From an uncultured Vampirovibrio sp. (GTDB lineage Bacteria > Cyanobacteriota > Vampirovibrionia > Gastranaerophilales > Gastranaerophilaceae): a stretch of DNA of 62,628 nucleotides. Under the pieces are notes generated by a model. The model was not told the DNA's origin and did not search any database. It saw only the letters and a program-made list of their open reading frames with translations. Numbering within the stretch: the stretch's first letter is position 1; each line of letters opens with the position of its first letter. Shown in pieces: positions 53,705 through 61,748 of the stretch. The stretch is from positions 1 to 62,628 of the forward strand of contig CAJTWU010000008.1 in NCBI GenBank assembly GCA_910579975.1, written 5' to 3'. The position numbers and the translations under genes were made by a program.

Positions 53705-54553
53705 TCATATTGTAATTCCAAATATGTTTTTTACTTCCATTGCAATGTTATTTGAATTTTTCTTGAAATCGTTTAATAAGGATTTTACATTACTATTTTT
53801 GTCAATTATTTCATCTTGTAATAATTCATTTAGAAATTGTTCTATTCCTAAAGATTTAATACCAATATTCAGGTTTTGTAGTGTGTTACGAGCAGCTAAA
53901 AGAATTTTACAGGCGCATATTTTTTGTTGTTTCTTTGATGAAACAGGGTTTTTGGCAAGACTAAAATAAATATCACTTAAAATTTGATTATTCCAATTTT
54001 CATCATTATATTTTGGTTTATAAAAGTCAATTGCCGTCATTCTTTGTGTTTGGGGGTTTATGATTATGTTATTCATTCCTATGTCAAAAATCATGTTACT
54101 TGTATTTTCAGCATAGTTTATTTGTCTGATTAAATCTTCATAGGCTGAAACAGGTAATTTTTCAATAATATATGTAACATCTTTTTCTTCTTCAATATTA
54201 TCAGAGCCAAGGGTAACGCCCTCTATTATAGGCATAATTGTAGCTCCTTGCCCGAGTTTTGCAACTGTATGATTGATAATATCGTCATTTGTTAGTTTTC
54301 TATTTAATGATGTTGTTATACGTCCGCTAATATGATTAGGAATACGTATACAGTAGTCTGAATTTTCTATTTTCCATACTTCAGCTTCACCGCCAATACC
54401 TAAAAGATTTTCCGGATGTTTTAATGATGTTTTAATTCTCTGAAAAATTTCTTTTTTAGGAAGTGCAAAGAGCTCTTCCTTAATTTGTGGTTTAGCAGCT
54501 TGAAAAGAGGGAGAACAGTTATATCTGAAAGATGGATTAAATGTGATTTTCAT
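53705..54553 (-). CDS. Divergent protein-kinase-fold protein with SFQA motif
   Basis: 282 residues. N-terminus MKITFNPSFRYNCSPSFQAA has F-Q-A at 17-19. A kinase-like core follows: glycine-rich loop LLGIGGEAEVWKI (50-62), beta-3 strand YCIRI (Arg in place of the usual Lys), catalytic-loop-like FDIGMNNIIINP (156-167, with Asp157 and Asn162) and metal-site AIDFY (174-178, Asp176). This is the order of eukaryotic-like and aminoglycoside-kinase folds. The missing Lys leaves activity uncertain. Head of a minus-strand block and divergent from the aminotransferase gene. The C-terminal 100 residues are helical. Confidence 0.65.
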   Translation of the reverse strand: MKITFNPSFRYNCSPSFQAAKPQIKEELFALPKKEIFQRIKTSLKHPENLLGIGGEAEVWKIENSDYCIRIPNHISGRITTSLNRKLTNDDIINHTVAKLGQGATIMPIIEGVTLGSDNIEEEKDVTYIIEKLPVSAYEDLIRQINYAENTSNMIFDIGMNNIIINPQTQRMTAIDFYKPKYNDENWNNQILSDIYFSLAKNPVSSKKQQKICACKILLAARNTLQNLNIGIKSLGIEQFLNELLQDEIIDKNSNVKSLLNDFKKNSNNIAMEVKNIFGITI

Positions 54554-54656
54554 AACTTTATTAAAACATATAAAAATTCTGCCTCCAAATAAAGAATATG
54601 TAAAGGAAGCAAAAATGTATGATACGATAAGAATATCAAGAAAAAGGAGAGGAATT

Positions 54657-55775
54657 ATGATACCTATTTTAGACTCAAAAAGACAATATGCAAAAATTGG
54701 TGCAGAAGTTGAAAAAGCAGTGTGTGAAGTTTTACGTTCAGGCTCTTATATTCTGGGACCTAACTGTAAAGCCTTGGAAGCTGAGTTAGCTAAGTATATT
54801 GGATGTAATTATACAATTACATTAAACTCCGGTACGGATGCACTTCATTTAGCACTAAGAGCATTGGATATTGGTGCCGGTGATGAAGTTATTACAACTG
54901 CATTTACATTTGTGGCTACAACCGAAGCAATTGGAATTGTTGGTGCAACACCTGTTTTTGCTGATATTGATAATGACACATTTAATATTGATGCCTCAAA
55001 AATAGAAGCATTGATTACACCTAAAACAAAGGCAATCATCCCTGTACATTTATATGGTCAGCCATGTGATATGGATATGATTATGGATATTGCTAAACGT
55101 CATAATTTGTACGTGATTGAAGATTGTTGTCAGGCTATTGGTGCTAAATATAAAGGACAAATGGTTGGTACATTTGGTGATATCGGTTGTTATAGTTTCT
55201 ATCCGACTAAAAACTTAGGCGGTATGGGTGATGGCGGTTTGATTACCGTTAATAGTGAAAACCTTAAAAACAGAATTATTGCATTACGTAACCATGGCGG
55301 TGCCGTAAGATATTACCATGATGAAATTGGTGTAAATTCTCGTCTTGATGAAATTCAGGCAGCTATTTTAAGAATTAAACTTAATTATATTGATGAATGG
55401 AACTCTGCTAGACGTGACCATGCTAAAACATATAATGAATTATTTGCCGGATGTTCTGATATCCAAACTCCTAAAGAGTTAGATAATACGTATTGTGTAT
55501 ATCATCAATATACTGTTAAAATTCCAAATAGAGATAATATTCACAAAATGCTTCAAGACTCAGGCATTGGTGCCATGTTGTATTATCCGGTTCCATTACA
55601 TTTACAAAAAGTTCATGCACATCTTGGATGGAAAAAAGGTGATTTGCCGCTTACTGAAAAAAATACAGAAATGGTTATCTCTCTTCCAATGTTCCCTGAA
55701 TTAACATTAGAAGAACAAAAAACTGTTGCTTCAACTTTGATTGAATGTATTGAAAAGTCTAAGGCTATTGCATAA
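54657..55775 (+). CDS. DegT/DnrJ/EryC1/StrS family aminotransferase
   Basis: 372 residues from ATG 54657, which has AAGGAGAGG before it; longer in-frame starts upstream add non-homologous residues. PLP-dependent sugar aminotransferase: Lys185 (FYPTKNLGGMGDGG) forms the Schiff base and Asp156 (VIEDCCQA) contacts the cofactor. Such enzymes make amino sugars for LPS, capsule or pilin glycans, which would suit the glycosyltransferases of this window, but no sugar dehydratase is nearby. Ends at a strong terminator. Confidence 0.92.
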   Translation: MIPILDSKRQYAKIGAEVEKAVCEVLRSGSYILGPNCKALEAELAKYIGCNYTITLNSGTDALHLALRALDIGAGDEVITTAFTFVATTEAIGIVGATPVFADIDNDTFNIDASKIEALITPKTKAIIPVHLYGQPCDMDMIMDIAKRHNLYVIEDCCQAIGAKYKGQMVGTFGDIGCYSFYPTKNLGGMGDGGLITVNSENLKNRIIALRNHGGAVRYYHDEIGVNSRLDEIQAAILRIKLNYIDEWNSARRDHAKTYNELFAGCSDIQTPKELDNTYCVYHQYTVKIPNRDNIHKMLQDSGIGAMLYYPVPLHLQKVHAHLGWKKGDLPLTEKNTEMVISLPMFPELTLEEQKTVASTLIECIEKSKAIA

Positions 55776-55796
55776 CTATAAAAAATCAGGTATTAT

Positions 55797-55827
55797 AAAG
55801 GGGTGAAGTTTTAACTTCACCCCTTTT
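55797..55827 (+). terminator. Intrinsic terminator
   Basis: AAAGGGGTGAAGT pairs with ACTTCACCCCTTT around a TTTA loop, followed by T residues. Confidence 0.9.
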
Positions 55828-55851
55828 GATTATATTAACGAGGAAGACGAG

Positions 55852-56724
55852 ATGAGCAATATTGTAATTTATTCAACAAAACCAATGCCTGAATTGGAAG
55901 CAGTTCTTATGGACATAGATGAAGCAGATATTAGAACAGTAAGTATTGAGCAAATGAAGGACTATGCTGTTATTAATCCGTCATTGATGATTGTTGAAAA
56001 TATAGATTTGGCAAAAGATGCATTAATGACTAACAAATTCCCTTGTCCTATTTTATTCTTTGGTCCAACAAGACGTGATGTTACAGTTAGAGCAGAAGGT
56101 CATGACTTTATTTCTGATCCTTCTAATAAAGATGAATTGCTGGTTCGTGCTAATGCACTTTTAAGAATTAAATTAATTAAAGATAGATTGGAAAAAGTTA
56201 GTGCGACTGATGAATTAACAGGATTGCATAACAGAAAATACCTTCAGGAACGCTTGGAAGAAGAAATTTCTCGTTCAAAACGCTACGGTACAAAACTTTC
56301 TTGTATTCTTTTTGATATTGACTTTTTCAAGGTTGTTAATGATATGTATGGTTATGAATGGGGAGATATTCTTCTTAAAAATATTGCAAACAAGCTTAAT
56401 GCTATGGCAAGAAAAGAAGATATTGTTACACGTTATGGCGATGAAGAATTCTTATTAGTTTTACCTAATACTTCCGAAGAAAATGCATTTTTATTTGGAG
56501 AAAGATTTAGAAGAGAAGTTGAAAAAATGGAATTTATTCCAGCAGGCGAAGAAGAACCTCATAAAATAACTATTTCTGGAGGTATTTCTACTTATCCTTG
56601 TATGCAAGATGTTGAAGAAGATGCTAATACAGTTATAAGATATGCTGAACACGCGCTTTATAATGCAAAACACAGAGGAAAAAACAAAATTGTTCAGTTC
56701 TCGCAAATGAATTTAGAAATGTAA
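55852..56724 (+). CDS. GGDEF-domain protein with variant active site and receiver-like N-terminus
   Basis: 290 residues. The first 110 resemble a receiver-type fold but lack a clear phospho-Asp. A GGDEF domain follows: ATDELTGLHNRKYLQERL (118-135), FDIDFFKVVNDMYGYEWGD (154-172) and the signature loop at 196-200, which reads GDEEF instead of GGDEF. The inhibitory I-site R-x-x-D (Arg187-Asp190) is kept at the right distance. Cyclic-di-GMP synthesis may be weakened or lost because the second Gly is Asp; it may act as a binding protein. It sits just upstream of motA/motB, consistent with a motility-related role. Confidence 0.9.
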   Translation: MSNIVIYSTKPMPELEAVLMDIDEADIRTVSIEQMKDYAVINPSLMIVENIDLAKDALMTNKFPCPILFFGPTRRDVTVRAEGHDFISDPSNKDELLVRANALLRIKLIKDRLEKVSATDELTGLHNRKYLQERLEEEISRSKRYGTKLSCILFDIDFFKVVNDMYGYEWGDILLKNIANKLNAMARKEDIVTRYGDEEFLLVLPNTSEENAFLFGERFRREVEKMEFIPAGEEEPHKITISGGISTYPCMQDVEEDANTVIRYAEHALYNAKHRGKNKIVQFSQMNLEM

Positions 56725-56728
56725 TTAT

Positions 56729-56756
56729 AAAGGGTTGGCTAAGGTCAACCCTTTTT
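56729..56756 (+). terminator. Intrinsic terminator
   Basis: AAAGGGTTG pairs with CAACCCTTT around GCTAAGGT, followed by T residues. Confidence 0.85.
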
Positions 56757-56831
56757 AGTATATTTAAAGGATTTCAAATGTCTTTAAATATTGTTTAATT
56801 AATAAAGAATAGTATAAAATCGGAGATAATT

Positions 56832-57590
56832 ATGGATATATTTGCAGTCATAGGTATGTTCCTTGGTATTGGCTTAATCCTTTTAGGTCAAGCAATGGAA
56901 GGTGGAAACATTGGACAATTATTACAAATTACGGCTGCTTTTATTGTAATTGGCGGTACAACAGGTGCAATTGTTTTAAGTTTCCCTATGCCGGTTATTA
57001 AATCTGCAATAATGATGCTTAAGAACGTATTTATGCCTCCAAAAACCGATTTTAATGCTTTAATTACTGAAATTGGCGGATTTGCACAAAAAGCAAGAAA
57101 AGAAGGTATTATTGCTCTTGAAAAAGAAGCAAATACAGCTTCAGATTCGCTACTTTCTCTAGGCTTGGGTGCTGTTGCCGACGGCACCGACCCGACTCTG
57201 GTTAGAGAGATGATGGAAAATCAAATTGAACAGCTTGAAAACCATGTCAATGCAGCTGCTAAAGTTTATGAATCATTTGGAGGTTATTCTCCAACTCTTG
57301 GTATTATCGGTGCTGTAATGGGTTTAATTCAGGTTATGCAAAACCTTTCAGACCCGTCAAAATTAGGTGCCGGGATTGCTGTTGCATTCGTAGCTACTAT
57401 CTATGGTTTGTTTGCCGCAAACCTTGTAATGATACCTCTAGGTACACGTATTAAATTTATTTATCAAAATGTATTTTTATATAAGAATATGATTTTAGAA
57501 GGAGTTCTTTCTATTCAGGCGGGAGAAAGTCCTGTTCTTATTGAAAGAAAATTGCGTTCATTTATTCTTGAAGAAAACAAGGAAGGCTAA
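56832..57590 (+). CDS. motA: Flagellar motor stator protein MotA
   Basis: 252 residues, four membrane helices (two at the N-terminus: FAVIGMFLGIGLILLGQAM and AFIVIGGTTGAIVLSF; two after 145: SPTLGIIGAVMGLIQVM and IAVAFVATIYGLFAANLVM) with the large cytoplasmic loop between, as in MotA. Forms the ion channel ring with MotB. The stop touches the motB start (TAATG). The Gly/Pro pattern is that of MotA rather than ExbB/TolQ. Confidence 0.95.
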   Translation: MDIFAVIGMFLGIGLILLGQAMEGGNIGQLLQITAAFIVIGGTTGAIVLSFPMPVIKSAIMMLKNVFMPPKTDFNALITEIGGFAQKARKEGIIALEKEANTASDSLLSLGLGAVADGTDPTLVREMMENQIEQLENHVNAAAKVYESFGGYSPTLGIIGAVMGLIQVMQNLSDPSKLGAGIAVAFVATIYGLFAANLVMIPLGTRIKFIYQNVFLYKNMILEGVLSIQAGESPVLIERKLRSFILEENKEG

Positions 57591-58666
57591 TGGCTAAAAA
57601 GAAACATAAACATGAAGAACACGAAAACTTAGAAAGATGGCTGGTTTCTTATGGTGATTTTATTACCCTTCTTTTTGCTACATTTGTAGTTTTGTATGCG
57701 CTTGCTCAAGTAGATGCAACAGATTTTGCACGTTTAGAAGAATCTCTTAAAACCGCTTTTAATCAAAATACTTTATTTGATGGGCAGCAATCTGTTATGG
57801 ATGGCAGTGACTCTATTTTTGATCAGCAAACTGCAAATTCTTTTATTCCTTCATTAATGGTTGAATACATCAGTCCAAAATACGAAAGCGACTCTTTTAA
57901 GGAAATTGATGAACAAATAAAAGAATTATCAGAGATGGGTGAGCTAAGCGGTATAAATTCAAAAATTACTGATAAAGGCTTACTGATTACTTTTGATGAC
58001 AAATATTTATTTGCTCCGGCTTCTGCATATCTTGATCCTAATGCACGTAAATTACTGGATAAAGTAGGTGTATTAATTTGTAAAAAATTTGTTTTACATA
58101 ATATGATTATTGAAGGTCATACAGATAGTGACAATATTTCTACCAGACAGTTCCCTTCAAATTGGGAATTATCAGGTGCTCGTGCGTGCTCTGTTGTAAG
58201 ATATCTTATAAACAGATTTAAATTTTCACCGTCTTTGTTTTCTGCTGTAGGTTATGCTGATACCAGACCATTAGAAACAGCTATTTCGCCAAAAGACCCA
58301 GCAAACAGAAGAGTAGAAATCCTAATTCTAAAAAATAAATACAAAGGTCAATTTGGTGCTAAAAATGACTTTACTTTGAGTCTTTCGAAAGCCCAGCAAG
58401 ATGCTATTCAGAAACAACGGGAAAATATTATTAAAAATGTTGAAGGTGACTCAATTTCACTTGCAGCAAGAAAACTTCTAGAAGAAGCACATAATCGAAA
58501 ACAAATCGAAAAACAGAAAAGTAATAAGTTATCAAAACGCAATATGGAACTGTATGTAAATCTTGAACCGGATAACTCCGACGAAACTTATAATATGCCT
58601 TCTGTAGATAAGCGTGTTATCAAGCTTAATACAAATATCCCTGAAGATGAGGATTTTGGTTTATGA
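57590..58666 (+). CDS. motB: Flagellar motor protein MotB
   Basis: 358 residues. The basic N-terminus (KKKHKHEEHE) is followed by one membrane helix with the essential ion-binding Asp23 (WLVSYGDFITLLFATFVVL), a linker/plug region and an OmpA-like peptidoglycan-binding domain (about 125-260; IEGHTDSDNI, NWELSGARACSVVRYLI, GYADTRP, NRRVEILIL). The C-terminal 90 residues are a long charged helix beyond the usual end. Anchors the stator to peptidoglycan. No other flagellar gene is in the window. Confidence 0.95.
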   Translation: MAKKKHKHEEHENLERWLVSYGDFITLLFATFVVLYALAQVDATDFARLEESLKTAFNQNTLFDGQQSVMDGSDSIFDQQTANSFIPSLMVEYISPKYESDSFKEIDEQIKELSEMGELSGINSKITDKGLLITFDDKYLFAPASAYLDPNARKLLDKVGVLICKKFVLHNMIIEGHTDSDNISTRQFPSNWELSGARACSVVRYLINRFKFSPSLFSAVGYADTRPLETAISPKDPANRRVEILILKNKYKGQFGAKNDFTLSLSKAQQDAIQKQRENIIKNVEGDSISLAARKLLEEAHNRKQIEKQKSNKLSKRNMELYVNLEPDNSDETYNMPSVDKRVIKLNTNIPEDEDFGL

Positions 58667-59265
58667 TAACACATGCAGTCGGTTTATCACTCGGACCTGT
58701 TTCATCAGTAGAAAGCGGTGTTGCTGTTAGAGAAATCCAATCAGGAAAATTAATTCATCTTGATAAATTATATTCAATGAACGATATTACCTTGTTTTTT
58801 GATAATTATCCATCTTTAAAAAATTCTGTAATTTGTGTTTCTCTACCATGGGATAATACTATGATGGATGGCAAATGGAGAGTACTCTCTAAACCTTACC
58901 AAATGATACATACTCTGGGACATTTTCCTAATAAAGACAACTGGATGCAGCGATTCTCAACAAGAGGTAGTGATTTTTTTAAAACGCTTGTTGAAAATGG
59001 AGCAGATATTTCAAGGTTTGAAGTTTATTTGACCCGCCAAAAGTTTAATTTATATTCTAACTATAAAGAGCGCTCATCAGCTGATTGTAAATTTTTACAA
59101 GCTGCTCTAAAATTTGAATACGGTTTTGATGAACTGCCGACAAATATGCTTCCAGTTGCTCAACTAGAAGCAATTGTAGGAACGATGTTAGCTTGTGCAA
59201 AACTGGATAACAAAACAAATAAGATTTTTGATTTTAAAGACTTAGATGTTATCAATTTAGTGTAA
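58663..59265 (+). CDS. Unknown protein coupled to motB
   Basis: 200 residues whose ATG overlaps the motB stop by four bases. It starts AVGLSLGPVSSVESGVAV and has ICVSLPWDN, a pattern (an N-terminal Asp/Gly strand and a second strand ending in Pro/Asp) loosely like RNase H-fold or DUF429 proteins, but the match is too weak for a name. No membrane segment. Its place suggests a role with the stator, unproven. Confidence 0.75.
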   Translation: MITHAVGLSLGPVSSVESGVAVREIQSGKLIHLDKLYSMNDITLFFDNYPSLKNSVICVSLPWDNTMMDGKWRVLSKPYQMIHTLGHFPNKDNWMQRFSTRGSDFFKTLVENGADISRFEVYLTRQKFNLYSNYKERSSADCKFLQAALKFEYGFDELPTNMLPVAQLEAIVGTMLACAKLDNKTNKIFDFKDLDVINLV

Positions 59266-59270
59266 ATATT

Positions 59271-59314
59271 TGTAAACTTATACTGAAATATAAGCAATTT
59301 TAAAGATTTATATA
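59271..59314 (+). promoter_or_regulatory. TGTAAAC box with GATTTATATA element
   Basis: TGTAAAC begins at 59271 and GATTTATATA at 59305, again 34 bases apart, 54 bases before the ATG at 59359. Confidence 0.42.
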
Positions 59315-59358
59315 CGTTAAGTCAGTGTATTATAATACATATTGGGAAAGGAATTATT

Positions 59359-60330
59359 ATGGTGAATATTCAACCGGTGGAACCTAATTATAGCGCGGTT
59401 AAAATCCGTGTTAATGATGCAAAGACATTTAATTTAGGGGACTCAAATGTAAATAATGGTGTCTATAATGCAACAGATATTGAAGTAAACAGACCTTCTG
59501 TTTATACTTATCCTAATGTAGATACGCTTATGGCATATAACATGCCAAAGATAAATGTACCTAAACCAAATGTAACAACTACAGAAGCAGAAAAAGAATT
59601 AACATTTAAAGCTGCTCCTAAGAAAGTTGAAATTGTTCCAGCAGTAGAAATTAAACCGGAAGTTGATATACAAGAAGTTACTGAAAACCTATCAAGCCAG
59701 GATTTTGATGTTCAAGCAAAACAATTACATGATATTGTTAAAGCAGCCGGTGCGAAGGAAGACGGAGCAAAACCTTATATTACTCCTGAAACGTTTGAGG
59801 CTCTGGTTGGTATAATCAAAAAAGATAATTCAAATATGCCGCAGCCAACGCCTGAACAGGATGAAGCAAGAAAAAAACTTAAAGAAAATTTAATAGCTGC
59901 AGATAAAGCATTTGCAGAAGGCGTTGATCCTAAAACATTTAAAATGCCTCATGATATGAGTGAGGAAGAGACTAAACTTGCGTTGACACTTACACCATTT
60001 GAGCAAGTTGATAGAAATAAAACTTATGCATTAGCAGTTACAGCTTTGCTTGCTAAAGCTTATGCAGACGGTGTTGAAAAACATAGTGGTAATGTTGTTC
60101 CATTGACGGATTTGCCGGGTGCTTCTGCTATGGTAGATGTTCTAAGAAAAGAAAATAATCCAGATGTAAGAATGACTGCACTTGATTCTTTGAGATACAT
60201 TTCAAGACCGGAATATAAGGAAGAACTAGTAACAATATTTACACTAGCAGCTCAAGATAAAGATCCGAAAGTTTCGCAATATGCAGCAATAATGGCGGTA
60301 ATGCTTTCTGGTGTTGAAGTAAATAAATAA
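59359..60330 (+). CDS. Lineage-specific protein with HEAT-like C-terminus
   Basis: 323 residues with a GGGAAAGGA-type ribosome site. The first 110 residues look disordered, rich in Asn, Pro and Val, with LTFKAAPKK (F-K-A) near residue 75. From about 205 on, helical pairs (DVLRKENNPDVRMTALDSLR, TLAAQDKDPKVSQYAAIM) match HEAT-type repeats, which bind other proteins. No signal peptide. Its upstream TGTAAAC/TTTATATA arrangement is shared with 15853 and 24351. Function unknown. Confidence 0.78.
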   Translation: MVNIQPVEPNYSAVKIRVNDAKTFNLGDSNVNNGVYNATDIEVNRPSVYTYPNVDTLMAYNMPKINVPKPNVTTTEAEKELTFKAAPKKVEIVPAVEIKPEVDIQEVTENLSSQDFDVQAKQLHDIVKAAGAKEDGAKPYITPETFEALVGIIKKDNSNMPQPTPEQDEARKKLKENLIAADKAFAEGVDPKTFKMPHDMSEEETKLALTLTPFEQVDRNKTYALAVTALLAKAYADGVEKHSGNVVPLTDLPGASAMVDVLRKENNPDVRMTALDSLRYISRPEYKEELVTIFTLAAQDKDPKVSQYAAIMAVMLSGVEVNK

Positions 60331-60333
60331 AAT

Positions 60334-60368
60334 AAAAAAAAGAGGTGTCATTGACACCTCTTTTTTTT
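60334..60368. terminator. Bidirectional terminator
   Basis: AAAAAAAGAGGTGTCA pairs with TGACACCTCTTTTTTT with almost no loop, with T runs in both directions between convergent genes. Confidence 0.92.
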
Positions 60369-60837
60369 ATTTACCAAAATGTGCAGCTTTATGCTTTTTC
60401 TTGCCTTCCTTTTTCATTTGTTTAAGAATTTTTTTCTGGTCTCTTGTTAAAATAGACTCAAACTTCTTAAAATTAGCTTTTCTGATTTCCATAGCTTGTT
60501 TTTCAAGTTCTTTTATTTCAGCTTCAATTACTGCAAGCTTTTCTTCTTGTGCTTGAACAGCTATTCTTGAAAGCTTAACCATTTCAGCTTCTTTTTTCTT
60601 TGCTCTGATCTGGTCAAATATCGGCTTCATTTTTTTATGACCTTCAATTCTAATTTCTCTTGCTTGAACTTTTTGTTCTTCTGTAAGTCCAAGTTTTTTT
60701 TCAAAAGCTGCTTCACGAGCTTTTCTCATTTCTTGAATGTTAGCCGGTTTTGTATCAACCGTTTTAGGCGGTTCTGCTGCAAATACATTTGTCATTGCAA
60801 TCCCTAATGCGAACATAAGTACTAATAATTTTTTCAT
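60367..60837 (-). CDS. Secreted LTXXQ (Spy/CpxP-like) protein
   Basis: 156 residues. Signal peptide MKKLLVLMFALGIAMTNVFA, cut before AEPPK; then long charged helices with two L-T-x-x-Q motifs (LGLTEEQKVQ near 50 and ILTRDQKKI near 130) and a very basic His/Lys tail. Typical of the Spy/CpxP envelope-stress family. It follows the ECF sigma gene by 13 bases and is likely its target or part of its regulation. Confidence 0.85.
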   Translation of the reverse strand: MKKLLVLMFALGIAMTNVFAAEPPKTVDTKPANIQEMRKAREAAFEKKLGLTEEQKVQAREIRIEGHKKMKPIFDQIRAKKKEAEMVKLSRIAVQAQEEKLAVIEAEIKELEKQAMEIRKANFKKFESILTRDQKKILKQMKKEGKKKHKAAHFGK

Positions 60838-60850
60838 AAAAAATACCTCT

Positions 60851-61348
60851 CTATAGTAAATCTTCTAGTTTTATTGCTAACTCTTTTTTTGCGTTGTAAA
60901 TTCTAGATTTTATTGTTCCAATTGGACAGTTAAGTTTTTGTGACGCCTCTTCATATGTATAACCTTCGATTTCACAAAGCAAAATAGCTTCTTTTAGTTT
61001 TGGTTTTAATTCTTCGATTGCTGTAATAATTTTTTTTTGTCTTTCAAATTGCACAACATTTGTTTCTGGTGATGATTTAGTATCTTTAACACTTCCAAGT
61101 ATTGTTTCATCAGAAGTTGAGTTAATTGTGTTTTTGAAATAAGCCGATTTTAGATAATCTTTAGAAACATTTTTGGCTATTGTATTAATCCAACTTTTGA
61201 AGTTACCGCGCTCTTCATACTTTTCTACGTTTTTCCAGGCTTTTACATAAACTTCTTGTTCTAAGTCTTCATTATCTTGATTTGTTATTAAACGTATTAT
61301 GTTTTTTACGTTTTGTTTATTTGCTTTTATTAGTTCATTAAAATTCAT
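60851..61348 (-). CDS. ECF-type RNA polymerase sigma factor
   Basis: 165 residues with the two conserved regions: sigma-2 (DNEDLEQEVYVKAWKNVEKY and FKSWINTIAKN, about 25-70) and sigma-4 (EAILLCEIEGYTYEEASQ, CPIGTIKSRIYNAKK, about 120-155). Directs RNA polymerase to stress genes. Its start overlaps the stop of the upstream anti-sigma gene by four bases. The subgroup is not determinable by eye. Confidence 0.93.
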   Translation of the reverse strand: MNFNELIKANKQNVKNIIRLITNQDNEDLEQEVYVKAWKNVEKYEERGNFKSWINTIAKNVSKDYLKSAYFKNTINSTSDETILGSVKDTKSSPETNVVQFERQKKIITAIEELKPKLKEAILLCEIEGYTYEEASQKLNCPIGTIKSRIYNAKKELAIKLEDLL

Positions 61349-61692
61349 TCATCCACCATGATAAGTCCGTATGAGTCAACTGGAAAACCATATTCTTCTG
61401 CAGTCAGGTTATCATCGTAGCATAACAAATCAGTTAAATCGTTATCCATTGATGTAACGAAAAATGTTGTGCAGAAAACAATTAAAAATAAAGCTGCACA
61501 AAAGGCTTTTAATTTTCTTGTTTTTTGTTTTTTTGATTTATAATGAAACTTTACTTCTCCAATCAAGTCTGAAACTTTTTGCATTTTTTCATGTTCAAGC
61601 TTACAATCTTCACATTCTTCGACATGTTTCATTAAAGTTTCTTTATCTGAAAAAACAAATAAACCTTCATATTTTGAACATTTGTTATCCAT
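61345..61692 (-). CDS. Membrane anti-sigma factor with zinc-finger (ZAS) motif
   Basis: 115 residues from ATG 61692 (AAGAGGT before it; a longer frame to 61758 lacks homology). The H-x3-C-x2-C motif (KHVEECEDCK) is the anti-sigma zinc site; a membrane helix (AFCAALFLIVFCTTFFV, about 66-82) and a short acidic outer tail follow. It should hold the ECF factor until a signal arrives. The gene precedes its sigma factor, the reverse of the common order. Confidence 0.85.
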   Translation of the reverse strand: MDNKCSKYEGLFVFSDKETLMKHVEECEDCKLEHEKMQKVSDLIGEVKFHYKSKKQKTRKLKAFCAALFLIVFCTTFFVTSMDNDLTDLLCYDDNLTAEEYGFPVDSYGLIMVDE

Positions 61693-61748
61693 AATTTTTA
61701 CCTCTTGTACCAATATAACGATTGAAGATTGTTTTTTGTTCATTTTTG

